Source: Lycocorax pyrrhopterus obiensis | Taxonomy: Eukaryota > Chordata > Aves > Passeriformes > Paradisaeidae | Length of the DNA stretch: 64,000 bases | Assembly (NCBI GenBank): GCA_014706295.1 | Contig: JACSVZ010000015.1 | Span: 60,695,535 to 60,759,534 of the forward strand | Reading direction: 5' to 3' | Shown here: positions 8,801-23,374 of the stretch, piece after piece | Position numbering within the stretch: position 1 is the stretch's first letter | Layout of the letters: every line of letters starts with the position of its first letter | The notes under the pieces: generated by a model | Told to the model about the DNA's origin: nothing | Database searches by the model: none | Seen by the model: only the letters and a program-made list of their open reading frames with translations | Position numbers and translations under genes: made by a program

Positions 8801-10872
8801 AAAAACACAAAATCAGAGTGTCTTTCCATACATTATCAGAAAAAGTAAACATATTAGTGCTGCTAATTAGAATTGCAAATAAAACAAACATCCCCAGGGA
8901 AAGTCCATTACTGTCACTATTTTTCTAACTGCACAGAAAAAATGCATTTTGGGACTGAAGGGAGGGGAAAGATAACATTCCCTCCTAGGAGTGGACAGCA
9001 CAGGACTCCACAAGAAACTGCTGCCTCCCACCAACCTGCCAAGTGTGGATGCTTCTTGGTGGCAATGCTGGGGAAGACCCCAGTGCAGGGCTGGAAAACA
9101 GAAGTCAGACCAATTTCCCAATCTTCTTTAAGATTTACTGCAATGGAAAATGGAAACAGAGATCCTGCTCCTCACTATCCCCACCTTCCCTTCAGGAAGG
9201 AAAAAAAGGATAGGACCCCTCAGTATCAGCTTTAGTGGAACTAAAAAAAGAGTTATCCCTTAGTTAATTCCTCCTTCAAGGGTGGGGGAAATCAAGTGCA
9301 AGCCTATATACTGATCAGTCTAGCTCTTTACTCATGACTTGTTTGGGAGACAAAGCATAGGAAAGTGTTTTAGGAGACGGGACAAACAGTCAATCACCTT
9401 TGGCTTAAAATAAGTGGAAAAGAATGCGAGGGAAAAAGACTCAAGGAAACAAATAACGTAACAGCCAGAGAAAATAAGAGCAAATCCAAGTTTAAACTGG
9501 AGTGGCAGAGTCTAGCACCAGCATTGGTATCAAATGCTTCATATGCACATCCAGGAGTACACGCCCCTGCACAGGTGATGGAGAATTTGATGTGGGAGAG
9601 AGGGAAGTGGAGACAGATCCAGGGGTCTCTGGGGTCCAGTGGAAGCTGCAAAAGCTGCCTGGGATGCTCATACATGTGCTGAAGCAGTTCTGCTGTCAGA
9701 TTGCACCGCTTGCCAGGCTGGGCTCTTTGGGTGCAGTGAAGTTTTAAATAGAACATGACTTGCCAGAGGCACATTATAGTGACATACTCTTTTCTTCCTC
9801 CCCTCTTCTTGCATAAAACCTTTCTCCTTGGCTGGGGGCAGGGGAGAGAGAAAAAACTCACAACTGGAGCGGCCACGCTGTGGAGTTTATGATTTCACGT
9901 GGAACAGGCTTACTAAAGAGTGCAGCTGTAACATCCAAGCTCATCCTCCTCTCTGGTGAAGTCTAAACAAGAGCTCAATGCAGCTCAGGAGGGCAGAGAA
10001 AGGGCCGTGCCTCAGAGCCATTTGGGGAACATTTGCTTTTCTTTGTCATAACAGCACAGGGGTAAGATGTGCTCCACACAGTCTCCTAAATCTGCCGTAT
10101 TTCCAGCTAATTCTGCACGTATCCAAACAGCCTACTAAAATTTGAGGGGAATGCGAGGCCATATTTGTTACAGTGCAAAGTCTCTCTGTTTGCAGTTTAT
10201 GGGCAAGGATGGTAAATTGTTTAAAAAAAATGTTGCCAGTGGAAAGCCCCTGTAACAGCCTTAGCCCAAATCACTTCAGCCTCTTCTCACCTCTGACCTC
10301 CCCTCAGTAAAGTAACACAAGCCCTCCTTTTACAGCTCTTTGCGAACTAAACATAGTAAGTGCCATAAAGGATAAGAATCATTATAACTATTTTACTTCC
10401 TCGCTAATATCCAGAATACAGGTATTTATATTAAAGGCTGTAAAATGCACAAGTCATAATTACTTGAAAAATGAGATGTAGCCAAGAGGATGTAAATCAT
10501 AAATGCCTGTGCAAAGACAACGCGGGTTTAGGGTTACGTAATTTACCCTCAGCTCCAGTTGCGTGCCTGAGGGAGAGGAGAGTATGAGCAATTGGCACAG
10601 TACCTCAGGGCCACTGTGAAAAATATGCTAGAGAAGTTCTCCACCCACACACCCTCCTCTCCAGTCTGACCCACTCCCAACTCTTTCTCAGCTTGGATCT
10701 ATCACTTAAATTGCTATGGACAGGATGAATAAAAACAGGGAGTGAAGTGCTACCATTTCTTTGACAGAGAAATGTCTATACAGACCTTAGGATGTAAAAA
10801 CTCCTCAATTTAGATTAGATTTTGCATACCTGCTTTTTAGAAAAGTCAAGGTATTATGCAATTATGCTATTT
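2808..10872. other. Non-coding DNA, no gene recognised
   Basis: Eight kilobases without a supportable gene. Short homopolymers occur at 6240-6250 (T) and 7383-7390 (A). The stretches 5930-6230 and 10340-10510 are AT-rich with balanced, non-repetitive sequence and TAAT-type motifs, the look of conserved non-coding DNA, but conservation cannot be judged from one sequence. The longest open frame, 160 codons on the minus strand at 9394-9876, has no recognisable domain. Confidence 0.6.
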
Positions 10873-11265
10873 AATCATAGAACAGTTTGGGTTGAAAGGG
10901 ACCTTAAAGCCCATCCACTCCCACCCCCTGCCGTGGGCAGGGACACCTTCCACTATCCCAGCTTGCTCAGAGCCCCATCCAGCCTGGCCTTGGACACTGC
11001 CAGGGATGGGGCAGCCACAGCTTCTCTGGGCAACCTGTGCCAGGGCCTCAGCACCCTCACAGGGAACAATTTCTTCCATATATCTAATCGAAATTTCCCC
11101 TCTTTCACTTTGAACTCATTAATCCTTTTCCCATCACTCCAGTTCCTGACGAAGAGCCCCTTCAGATATTGGAACATTGCTGTGAGGCCTCCACACAACT
11201 TTTTCTTCTCAAGGGTGAACAGCCTCAACTGTCTCAGCCTGTCTTCATGGGGAAAGTGCAGAAAT
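10873..11265 (-). mobile_element. CR1 LINE 3' fragment
   Basis: The plus strand begins AATCATAGAACAGTTTGGGT, the reverse of the CR1 3' end. It continues through the inverse of the diagnostic segments GGTGTCCCTGCCCA, GGTTGCCCAGAGAAGC and GAGGCTGAG. Only the 3' UTR and the tail of the reverse transcriptase region remain, the usual 5' truncation. Confidence 0.9.
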
Positions 11266-14200
11266 GGTATCATAATCTCTATTTAGAATCTCATTTTCAG
11301 TCTTAATTTTGAGACGACCTTTAAAGTCAGGTTTACTGTTCTACCCTATTTGTAGAAACACACAATTTCATTAAGCACATGCTTGAAATACAGTAGATAA
11401 GTTGAAAATCCAACCCACCTAGGTGGGGCTATGCCCCTGCACATCTACCTCCTGTAGGCAGGGAACTGCCCCTTTTCTGGAGAACCTCCTGAATTTCCTG
11501 CCCATTCTGCCTTTGAAGATGAGGACAAAGGCAGAACAACACAAAAGGGAGGAAAGCTAATTTGAAAGTGCAGCTCTCTCCTTTCTGGGACCTGCCTGGC
11601 TGTGTGTCTTTTGTAAATGGCTCTGCTCAAGCACCGTGATTTCCCTCAAGCTTCCACCTTCACAGGATGTGCAGAGCTTTGTCCTCCCAGCTGGGCAGCA
11701 GCCTTTCCAAACACAACCCTATTATTTCATGGGGTAAGTGGGATAGTTCATCTCATTTTCCAACAGGGATGAAAATTAAAGGCTGCTGCTTATGCACCAC
11801 ACTTACCAGACCTTACATAACTGACAAAGGCCGCCCTGGCTCTGGCTGAAAGGGAGCTGGGAGAAATCATCTGGCTGGCAGGAATTATCCATTATAAATA
11901 AATCACATGCGTGCACACAAAGAGCAGTTCTCACCCAGACTAAACACTTTTCTCCAAGCGAGGTGTCTGCTTTGTGCTCCATGAACAGGAAAATCACATG
12001 TCCCGCACTTCAGATCGAAATGCTCTGCAGTAAAGGAGACGGGATAATCACTTACTCCAACTATCCCAGCCAAAGCCTTGAAAATTACCCCAGTGGCTAA
12101 ATTCATCTGTATTTCTGCCCATGTGCTTGGACAGGAACAGAACAGGGTTTTGCAAAGCACCTTTTATGCTGTCTGTACTTAATTTTGAAGGGCTCATTCA
12201 CTCCAAATTATCTCACCCCCATCCTGGAAGTTGCTGTACAGCGGTTTCTGCAGCACTCAAGGATCCCATCCAGCACGTGTATCCCACTGCAGCCAGAGGA
12301 GAGCTCCTCTCAGGGTACTGGGGCTGCTCTTCAGCACCGTGACCCCTCCCACTGGGGCTGCCTATGAACTGCACGAGGGATTAAACTCCTCTCGGTTTAA
12401 CCACTGTGATTTTACTGAAGCAGCACCAGTTTGGCAGCGTCTACAAGAAGGAAATCCAGCTGGTGACACAAATTCCTTCCTACGGCCACACTCCATGGCA
12501 TCAGGCTTCAGCAGCTTACTGCAAGATCTTCCTTACAGGTTCAGCTCCTGATGTTAGCACAACATTTAGTAGTTGTCCCACCACCTGGCAACTGGGGCCC
12601 CTGCAAAGGACAGGTGCTTTTGGGTACAACCCGCTCCACAGGTGCAGAGACGCGCTGAGGAAAGGTTAGATGTGAAACAGTCTGGCAACGCTACTGCTGT
12701 TTGAAATAGGTGTTATTTAAGGAAATAAATTCTTCCTTGGAATCCACGAGGCTGCACCAAATGCATGTATTTCAGCAGTCCATCAGCCTTTTCCCCTCTC
12801 ATGTGCCACCATTTTTACAACTCAAGGAATCAGCATCTTGGAGAAGCGTTTTAAAAAGGGGCCCGAAGAGAACTCGCTGTATGGGGAAGAGGAGTTTTCT
12901 ACACGCAGCCATGAGCCCTCCCGTCTCCTCTGGGCACTTCTAAGCAAATAAAACCCGAAAGCAAGGAGCTGAAACCTCACTCCAACTTTTCCTTGTGACC
13001 ATGTCATCCCAGGAAAAGTGAAAAGGCTTTCTGGAGACAACTTTATCTACACAAGCAGCTTTCAGAAATAGTCACAAAGGCCACAGTGGTGTGATGGGAG
13101 CCATAAAGCCAAGCCTGTGCTGAGCAACCCTGAATTCAAGACCACATCTTCTGGTTAGCCAGGAGATCTCTGTAGAGATGCCTTCAGGTAGAAAAGCTTC
13201 TAGGCAGGCAAAGGGAAAACTTCCCAAAAGCTCAGGCATGCTTTCACTGTGTGTTAAGCTTACTGAGACCTTACACTGAATTTTGCCGTGATTGCTACTG
13301 CTCTAACTTTGCTAGCAACCAAATACACACTATACTGTTATCCAGACCACTTGAGTGTTATTTATTTTAGGAAACTCTCTGAATTTCCTAAAAAGAAAAA
13401 AGAAAAAAAAAGGAAAAAAAGTCCTAGAAACAATAAAACAATACCCACCATGACCCAAGGAGGAAAGGGAAGTAAGAGACATATATTAGCATAAAAGGAC
13501 ATCATCTTTAAAACAAATGGCTTGACAAATATAAAAACCATTCAGAAGCTTGACCAAGTAACAGGGCTCCAGTCAGTGCTCAAAACCATTTGGTTTTGTG
13601 TCCTCTCCTCTGGTGGAGGACGTTTGCATTCCTGGCTATCAGTGTCTGATGCAGCCTCATTTCTAGACCACAGAGACGTTCAGAATTTCATCATATATAT
13701 TGGATCCTTACCCCAAATTTACTATCTGAAGCTGCTGGTTTCCCTCCTGCTGATAAAGCAGCAACAAAAATAGTGCCTAATGTTACTTCTTTAAACTAAT
13801 TTACACTTGATTTAAAGTAACTCCAGTTGTCATCATAATTACCTTGTTTGATGGAGGTCATGCTAATTATTATTACACTTATTATCATCTTTAATTTCTT
13901 TCATTTCCGACAGTGGAGTGATGCCCTCATCTCTTTAAACACACTCTGGGATTTGCAGCCGTGTTTTCCCCTCACCTTCTCTAAAACATAATTTTACTGG
14001 CATTTTCAACATACTGGTCAGCTCAGGGATCAGAAAAGAGACAAGTTATTCTACATCAAAGTAGTTAAACTGAAAAACTGTCTGAAGCTGAGCTGCCAGG
14101 AGATGAATCAAAAGATGCTGCTGCTCACAGAGTAAATGTTATGGGCATTCCCTTCCTTGTAAATCAGGTACCCTACAAACAGAGTTGATGCTGAAGGGAT

Positions 14201-16254
14201 TGAAGAATTTGATGGTATCACAAAGTCCATTTTCCAACCTAAGCACCCTAAGCTTCTGATATATGCTCCTAAATGGGAAAAGAGTGATGGAAAGTCCTCA
14301 ACAAGAGTACAACGAGAAGAGTTTACTGGCGGAGAGAAAAGCAAACCAAAAAAGCAGCTGGAGGGGTACACTGTCCCTTTTCTTCTTTGCTTTCTCTCTG
14401 CTGGGAGATTCCCCCCTTTTTCCAGCGTGGAAGGAAGCAGAAGAAAGCTTTTGCTGGTCTCTAGCGCATTTTGCCCTGCTGCTGTTCCCACATCCCATTG
14501 ATTTGCTCCCTGTGCAGCAGATGCCAGTCAGGTAAAAATGGAATATTTATCTTTGCAAGGCTTTATCTGAGAAATCTCGTGAAACTCTGCCTTTCAGTAG
14601 GTAGCAAAGAAAAAGGAGCTTCTCTCTCAAAAGGAACGTTTCCATACAGGATTTGGCTTTCTCTCTACCACACCCTCAGAAAACGTTGTTCTTTTGTGAC
14701 CCTTACAGCCTAGACAGATTTTCAGTGCAGTTGCATGGACCATATTCAATGCAGTAGCTGTTTCACATTGTCCAAATGGTGTAAACAAATAGAAAACATG
14801 TGAATAAGTTACACTGACCATCAAGAAATACACTGAGTTTTCTTTATCATCACTTTGTATTCTGGGAGAAACAAAATTCAGCTTGGAGTAGACATATGCA
14901 ATGGAAAGGATGGGGGAACAAATGGCTCAATAGCAGAATCAATAAAGTGTGTCTGGGGGTCTTCATTGTTAACTAAAAAATATTTGTTCAGTCTGAAACC
15001 AAAAGCTGCATTTCCTTTTAATGTTCTCAAAACTTTCTGCCCAATTTCAATTTTAAAAAAAAGTGTTTGGATTTTTTTTTCCACACAAAAATGTTTCACT
15101 TTTAAAAGCTCTTCCAAATGAAATATTTTTGCCTTTTAAGCAATTCTTCTATCCCAGCCTAAGAAAAACTCAGTGTTGAGCTGGACTCAGATGCAGAAAT
15201 ATTTGTCAGAATTCTGAAATGTGTAGCCTGGATTCCCTGGAAAGTGCAGCTTGTTCAACAAGGCAGACACATTAAAAGAGAAGTGTCGTGGGATAAGCCT
15301 GAAATACAAAAACTGTCACTGCCACAGAACCACTGAGCTGGCAGGGATGGAATTAACCATTATGTGACTATTACTCACAAATTTTTATTAGGCTGGCTAT
15401 TTGTGCCCAGGGAGAACCAGGACATACAATCAGTAAGGGAAATTTTCATGTCTCCTGAAATATATAAGGCAGGACCTGAACAAAAATCTCCCAGCACTGC
15501 TGGCAGCAACAACAGCTATTTATTTTGGAATATTTAACAAGGTGTCCAAGTAACCAAAAGCAGATGATAAGATGAAGATCTGAGTGGCTGGAAACAACAA
15601 GCATCGGGAAATTGGCAACCACAGCATCTGAGATAGCAGCCTTTATAAAGTGTTGAGAAATGAGGATGTAATGCCAGTGTTTATGGAATTACAATGCTCA
15701 TTGCAAACACTCAGCCCTTTCACAGCAATCTCCTTATAAAAGGTGTCAACCACGGACTTAATTTTTAAGAGGACTGGATGATCATGGATCATGCTATTAG
15801 TTTACATTTTCCCAAAGACTTACCCCCTGAAGAAAAGCACTGGGACCAATAAAGGCAGAAAGCAAACATCTTCCTCCCTTCCCCGAGGCTACCTCAGAAC
15901 TACCGCAGCAATAATCTGCTGCTGCTGCCACCTAAGCAGAATTCCCTGCCTGTTATACCCTCCTCACAGCTTTATATTCAAGCTGCTCACATGGCACAAG
16001 TGAAGTGCCATTTTATTACCTCGTGGCTACAGTGGGCTAAAAGGACCAAGAATGGCTGCACAGATCAACCTTGCCTGGATCCTGCCACAGCCTGCAGGGA
16101 GCTGCCTGGCCCCAAAGGACTCTCCCATTAAATGGGGCTCTGTCACCCTAATGGTGTCCCCATCCTGAAGCAGGCATGTGCCACCTCACCCAGGAGCATC
16201 CCAGTGAGCAAAGGAAGACCTACCTCTGCTAATACCTCCAAAGTCAAGGAAAAG
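11266..16254. other. Non-coding DNA with an A-rich patch
   Basis: Five kilobases with no recognised gene. An A-rich patch lies at about 13388-13425. The segment 13770-13920 is AT-rich with repeated TAATTA-like motifs and could be conserved non-coding sequence. Open frames (such as 14108-14491 minus, 127 codons) have no recognisable product and no convincing splice context. Confidence 0.6.
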
Positions 16255-16563
16255 AAGGGAGACTCCAAGAAAGATGGAGAGAGATGGTTTGCAAGCGCCT
16301 GTAGTGATGGGACAAGGGGGAACGGCTTCACACTGACAGAGAGCAGGGTCAGATTGGATATTAGGAAAAATTCTCGACTATGAGGGTTGTGAAGCACTGG
16401 AAGAGGTTGCCCAGAGAAGCTGTGGCTGCCCCATCCCTGGCAGTGTCCAAGGCCAGGCTGGATGGGGCTTTGAGCAAGCTGAGATAGCAGAAGGTGTCCC
16501 TGCCCATGGAACTGGATGGGCTTTAAGGTCCCTTCCAACCCAAACCATTCCAGGATTCTACAA
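16255..16563 (+). mobile_element. CR1 LINE 3' fragment
   Basis: Sense-strand CR1 tail: GAGAGCAGGGTCAGATTGGA and GGTTGCCCAGAGAAGCTGTG are followed by the terminal segment CTTTAAGGTCCCTTCCAACC near 16530. The left edge is eroded and approximate. Confidence 0.9.
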
Positions 16564-19500
16564 TTAGGTCAGACAGCACCATAAGACCCCTGTGTGGTTT
16601 TATTGAGCTGACCACTGCTGGAACAGCCCTTTCAGACCTTACATAAACCACCACTGTCCATGTTTACACACACAGATTGGTTAGTGCCTGAGGCACAACA
16701 CAGCATTTCACTGAGGGCAATAGTCACAGGCACAAACAGCCCAACAGGTTCAGTAGCTAAACTGAGAGCCCCAGGGCAAATCTGGGGGGTGTCAGCCCTG
16801 CTGGACCCCAGTGACACAGCACTCATCAGGACTCAGATCACAATCCACCAGGAAGGAAACGAGATTCCTAAGTAATTGAATTAAATGCAAATCATTTAAG
16901 AGATCAGATAATTCCTTGGCTGCTATTTTTTAATGCCAATGTTACTTTATTCATTTGCATTTTCAAAGCAATACGTTCCTATTTAATGAATTACCAGATC
17001 GTTTCTCATCAAAATGAGTAAAGAAATTACAGTAGAGATTTTTTTTTATTATTTTATCGGGTTGGCAATATCAAAGGAGATAATGCAATGTCCCCTGGCA
17101 CCATAAAATATTCAGCATTGTGAATAAAGTTCTTGATAAAAGAGCAGCAGAAAGCAGCATTTTAATAAGGCCCAGTGCTTTAAAAAACCATGCTTTTAAA
17201 TGATTTAATTTAAAAATTAAATCGCATTTGAATCATTTGATTACTGTTTAATAACAATGCATAATTCAAATCTTTAAAGAATCAGATTCTGCTCTCTATA
17301 GCTATATATTAAAGAAAAGGATCAGTAATTAGAAATTTCCCCCTTCAAGCAGCCAGTTCTGACACTGCATCTTCATCCTGGAGAGTTCCTTTCTTGAGTT
17401 GCATCAAAGAGCAGGTCAGCCCTGGGCAACCAGAAAGAGTCAGAAAAACAGAAGGATGCTTTAAAACTGCACTCTGTTTCCCTCCCTCTCAATTTTTATA
17501 TCAAGTTCATCTGAAGGCCACAAATGTTATACTTTAACCTATATTGAAATGAATTCTCTTTTTTTGTTTTTTGGTCACAAGAGAGAAAGTTGAATAGGTG
17601 GTGGGAAAAAGAGAAATATTTGGCACTCAAAGTAGACCAAGATGTTCACCACTTGGTGTCTGTTTCCCAGAGGTGTTTCCCAGACTTGCTTCCAAGAGCC
17701 ACCACAAGATCCCTGTCACAGCCCTTCAAAGGACAGTTTGTACTCATACACTATATTTAAAGCCAATCAAAAGCAGAGTGCTGTGTGAAGAGTTTCTCTG
17801 ACAAAATTTCATGTAAGGTTTTGAAACCACCTTAAACAGACAATAAACCCTGGATTTGTTCTTTTCCCTCTACCTAAAGGCTGTCTTTTTTTTCCTGCAT
17901 TTCTAAAACTGAACAAACAAACAAACAAACAAACGAGTGGTGGGAAGAGAAAAATATGATAAAAATAAGCTTGGTGCGTGTGGAAGAAAATGTTTTAAAA
18001 GTCCAGCTGGCTTCTAATGAAAAAAAAATTTAAAAAACCTCATGAATATTTTTGTTGGGAGGGATGATGGTACACCCCTCACATTTAATCCTAGCAAACA
18101 GAAGCTGAGCCACAGTGATCTGGATTAAATGAGACTATTTCCTTTGGGACAGACATCCCTATCTTATTCTCCCCACCTGCAAGCTTAAGCAATCTTTCAT
18201 CTTTTAGAGGTAAAACCTGTACAGAACTCCAGAGTTCCCACCAAAGGGAACAACTCTCCCAAGTCACATAATGCAGAAGCAGCTCTGCCTCCAGATCTGC
18301 ATCCCATAATAAGTATTGTTAAATACTAGCCAGCAAGGATTGTATAAAACTTCACATATTTGCTCCCCCAACACTGAACTAAACCATATGTAATTCTACA
18401 ACTCCAAGCACAACTTGCTTCTCCTGCGGATGAACTAAAAGAATTGGTCTATAATCAGACCAGCTGCCTCACAATTAAATCTCTGTCCAAAAAATTGCAT
18501 AAACCTGTGGGGAAAAGCTGTCCCACCAAATAAAAACACGTGCAATGAGCATTACTCAGCAGGCTGTCAAATCACAACAAATGTTCGTGAAGGGTTTTAA
18601 TTTAATCCACTTCTTGTAAACACAGGCAGGCCCTGAAAACATGGTGAATTCAAAGAATGAAATTTAAAGTAAGTCTTGGACTGAAGGAGCTTCAGGCCAC
18701 TGGGGGATATTTGAAAACTACGGTCACCCACTCTCTTCAGCTCTCAGAGTTGCTTGGTCTACACATGTTTTAGTCACATTTCTGGAAAAACTGAAAAGCA
18801 CTAAATGGGGATATAAAGTGTGCATTACAGATTTTATTTTTCCTCTCCCTCCATAGGAAACAGCTTCTAGACTTCAGTAGATGTGGGCTAATTTATGCCA
18901 GTCAGGGTTCAGGCTTTTCATACTTCTCTACCCAGCTGTACATTTAGAGAAGATTTGTGCCACATTATAAGCTCTTTAATTAATCAAAGTTTCTGATCTA
19001 TTCTCTTTATACTCTCCACTTGAGAACATTTTTTATGAAGGAAGCATCATTTTACCTGGCTCCATATGATTTTTAATTCTGCTTCTCAAATATCAGTTAA
19101 TCTCATAAAGGCACACTGCTCGTAAATGTTCCCTCCTCTCGCTTAATTAATTTTTAATGCTCAAAAAATTGCAGTTTTCAAAGAAGCCAATTAAAATGAT
19201 TCATCCAAAAAAACCCCCAGCAAATGCCCTTTCAGGATGACTCAACTGCTTGTATTTATTATATTTGCTCAAGTCAATGAGGGGAAACTATTTTTGAAGT
19301 TGGAAGACTGAGTTACAAAACAGAACGGGGATTTATAACAAAACATCCACGTTGCTCAGCATTTTTCAGTCCAGGAGAAAGTAGCCAAGGCGTGACATCC
19401 AAATTACAAAGAAAGCTGAGGGATCACTGAGAAGGCAGTAAGTAAGGACATAGATATGCAGGAGCCATGAGAATGAGATGGGGGCAAAGGGATTTACCAG

Positions 19501-22500
19501 TGTTTTGATACTTCTCCAGGCAAGCTGAGACCAGGAAGTTTTCCTCACATATCCATCCATATTAACCCTTTCTATAGACTTTCTGGACACTAACTAGGCT
19601 GCTCCTTAGTTGCAGCAGCTTGCTGTGAAGGATGGGAGCACTAAATTGGAGAATAACTATTCCTAAATCACGACAGATGCTCACACTGACTGCCTCAGGC
19701 ACTGCAAAGTCAAGTCCCCCTTGGGTCTGAATCCTTGTTTTTCCTTCAAAGGCGAAATGCACTGGGGGAAGAATGCCCTATTTAGGGAGTTCTTTGGTTG
19801 TGTCTTTCTTCTCCTTGCCTTTTATTTATTTATTATCCCTCCTCTCCTTCCTTATTCATTTTTAAAAATAGGATTGTCCACTTGCACAGTTTCACAGTTA
19901 AGTATAGCTAATCAAGTGTGTGATAAGGGTGCACTTGATGAAGGGATTCCTTGAAGGTCAGCTAAAGATGGTCCATATAAAACAATTCTGCACCCATCTG
20001 AATCCCTATAAATTTAATCCAAGCAATCAGAGGTAATTTTTAAAAGGCAGACCTTGGCCAAAATCGTGTGGTTGCACTGGTTCAGTGTCAGCTTCAGGCA
20101 AAGCTTTCACCTACTGAGTGATCAAAACCAATTCTGGCATTTTCACCACATCTCCTTAATCACTCATCCCATCAGTCTTCAAGGGGATGCCCAGAAGAGA
20201 ACTGAAAACAATCCCAAAAACTCCCATACACCCAACCTACATACAGCCGCTTGCATCCTTATATTTGGTAGAGGATAACTTCATTTTTATAGGCTCTTTT
20301 GGAACAGTAGGTTATCGAAAATCACTGCTGAAATCTTCAGTCTGTGGTGGACTTGTGATGTTAGAATAAAATTATAGAAACTTACAGAAAATTACAGCAC
20401 TGCCTCTTCATAAAGAGGAAACCCTACTGTGTTTATGTAATTCCCCAAAGATAATAGGTAAAAATAGCTTAATGAGAAAGGAGTGACAGACACCAAAGGA
20501 AGGGTCACCTTCAAGGTAGTGATTGGGACTGGCAGAGTCAGCACAGCCTCAGTGAAAGACGACGAGTGAACATCCTTTGGTAGTGGAAAGCTAAAAATCC
20601 TCACATGATGTCGGTTCTTAGGTTTTGAGCAAGCAGCAAATCATGCTCCCCAATAATTTACATCTACATGGCAATAAGATTGTAGCACATGACTAAACAG
20701 GGCAAAATATCATGAAATGCTAAAAAGAACCTGCTGGAGACAAGGCAAAAAAAATCCAGATTTGTTTAGAAGAATAACATAGTGTTCTCTTTAATTATCT
20801 CAAAGCGAACGTGCAGCTAAGAAGATTCCATATAGCAAAAGCTGAAAAAAGTCCATTGCACAATGATGAAAGCATCCAAAGCCTCCTGATTTACTAAGAA
20901 ATGTATCACTGCTGAATTCTTCTGGAGCAACACGCAGCAGATCTAGTTCCAAGGCCTTAGTGAAGATAGCTGCTCACCTCATTCATCATTACTACTTCTC
21001 TCAATTTGAGTAAGAATATAAAGTCAGCAAAGGCTGGAAGAATTTGTTTGGTTACTATACACAACCATGGCAAAGTTGCTTAAGATTTGGCATATATCTC
21101 ACAAACTTTTTGACCCTTAGTTTACTTGATTATAAATTTTAGGAAATAAAGAATTTGATACTTAGCACATATTCAAGGTCCAGAGCTTGGGCCTAGACCT
21201 ATGCCAATGAGGTGAAAATAAGTCTTATTTTGCACAGCAAGTGTTGTTAGTGAGCATTAAATTATCCTCTTAATTAATCAATTATTTTAATTGCAGTATG
21301 GATGTCAAATCTTGGTGCTTATTAATATTCTACTCTTTAAATAAGCATCACTGTAAGGAAAGTAGAATTCAGTGGGGTGCTGGAGTCATCAGAAGTATTT
21401 TCTAAATATAGGTATAGCTGCCACCTAAGTGGCCAAATTCCTACATCAGTTTCAGCAGCATGATCCAAGATAGATGTGTAAGCTAAATATAGAAGCAGTG
21501 AAAAGAAAGAATAGGAATGAGTAGGCTGCAATAGAAGTGAACAAGGAAAGCAGCACAACTATCCTTGAAATGTCCAGTTCTCCTATAGTTTCCTGAAATG
21601 GATATGTCAGGGAGGGGACCAGCTATGCAGTGCTGTTTTATAAGTCATACATTCTCAAAGAAACCACATTATTTTACTGCACATCTATATAAGAGGTGCT
21701 TACATGCAAAGGAAATATCCTCAGCAGCTGGACGTGGATGATCTTTGTGGATCCCTTCCCAATGCAGTCTATTCTATGATCACTTAATTTTTAGTTCCTC
21801 TCAGAGCTAAAGAATAACACATGAAATACGCAGAAGTGACAAAACACACAAGTTCTCTGCAGTTTTGTAAATCTATGAGAATTAAAGTGTAGATTTTTTT
21901 TCCTCTACAGCCTTGGCAATAGTGCCAGGATGGGAGCAGAGTCACAAACCTGGAAAAAAACCAGCCTGTTTTTTTCCCCTCATCCCAAGCTATCTGTTAT
22001 GATGGAGTTGCATTAAAACAAATCCAGAAAGATTTCAGAAGGGCTAGAGAGGAGGAAGAGGAAACACAGCATCAGCACAAACCAACTAGGAACTAGTCCG
22101 GAAACCTGGGATGTGCTTGTGGGATCTCATCAGTGACTGGCAGGCAAAAAGGACACCAGGTTTCTCAGCAGTTTATACTCAAGTGCTCATAATCTCTCTA
22201 GCTGTATATGTGTTTAGCCTTCCAGTGGAAATTAGGAAATGCAGAAAGCTCCTATAATACTCATCCCAGTGCTTCACTGGAGTACAAAATCCTAGGAAAC
22301 CACTTGTGACAAACTGAGAGCTCAGGTAGAGAACGCCAGGAGCTGCCAATGACAGCACGTCACAGGAAGATAAGAGACCCTGAGTATCTCCAGAGATGCC
22401 TCACTCCCACACTTGAGCATTTCTGTGCACATTGCCCACATGCCAGGAAGCTGTTTATTGTCCAGGTCACAGAAGTTGGCAGCAATACCTCACAGCCTTT

Positions 22501-23314
22501 GGCAATCTGAAAAGCTCTCCTTTGAACAAGAGTCAAGAGCAAAAATTAAGCTAAAACCTTGAAAGAATTAGAATTATTTCATTAATGCAGGGTCTGAATT
22601 TCAAAGTCAGATCTAAACCTGAACATTCCACTACCCATGCTGAGAGTGCTTGGATTTCACGCTTGAGCTAGGGCGAAGTCCAGTTAGAAAACATGTTTGC
22701 TGTCCCACAAAATACCTATCACTTTGAGATTGTACTTTTGTGGCATCTGGCAAGAGGAGAGGAAAAAGGGAATATGGATATAAAGGGAACACCTTTTCAA
22801 TTTAGCAGATTCAAGCATAGAAGTATTTTGTTCTGAGTACAAACTTGAAGATATTTTCTTTTCCCGTAATGTGCATAATAGAGTTATGTGAAGTCTCTCC
22901 AAGTCTGTCAGTTCCTGACACACATTTGGTTTTGAGAGAAGCAGAAGAAAAATCAGAAAATGAGAACTCCAATGCTGCAGACACACTGCTCTACAAAACC
23001 GAGCATCAGTCAAAGTGAGAAAGGACAACTGGTGCCACACACAAACCACTGACTGCTTACTGGGGCTACTCACACCTTTCTGGCTCAGTTTTAAAATTCA
23101 GAACCAGGTGCCAATCTTAAACTCATCAACCTTTCCCCACCTGGCTCAATGGGCACTCTTTCCATTCTATATTAACTCAGCAACTGCCTCACCCACAGAC
23201 ACCTACCTAAGAGCTGGTTTTTGTCCATTCAGATGTAGGGGTTGGTCTCCATATATTTTTCATTTATGAGTTCATTATACATATATATACATATTATACA
23301 ATGAATAGAGAACA
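16564..23314. other. AT-rich non-coding DNA, possible conserved elements
   Basis: No gene is recognised in 6.7 kb. The stretches 16870-17340 and 18930-19260 are strongly AT-rich but not repetitive, with octamer-like ATTTGCAT, TTAATTA and TAATTAA motifs, the composition typical of developmental enhancers in gene-poor regions. That reading is inference. The open frames here are short and A/T-driven. Confidence 0.5.
17912..17934. repeat. (CAAA)n microsatellite
   Basis: Five to six perfect tetranucleotide units, uninterrupted. Confidence 0.9.
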
Positions 23315-23374
23315 GTTGAAGCGGGATGATCCTTAAGGTCCCTTCCAATCCAAACCATTCTCTGATTCTGTAAT
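23315..23374 (+). mobile_element. CR1 LINE terminal fragment
   Basis: Sixty bases matching only the CR1 end: GGATGATCCTTAAGGTCCCT, then TTCCAATCCAAACCATTC and a degenerate ATTCTG repeat. This is an extreme 5' truncation. Confidence 0.85.

Noticed and set aside
10822..11286. 154-codon and overlapping frames on both strands
   Set aside because: They are inside a CR1 3' fragment. The translated sequence is CR1 untranslated tail, not a protein.
16143..16538. 131-codon minus-strand frame
   Set aside because: Antisense of a CR1 tail.
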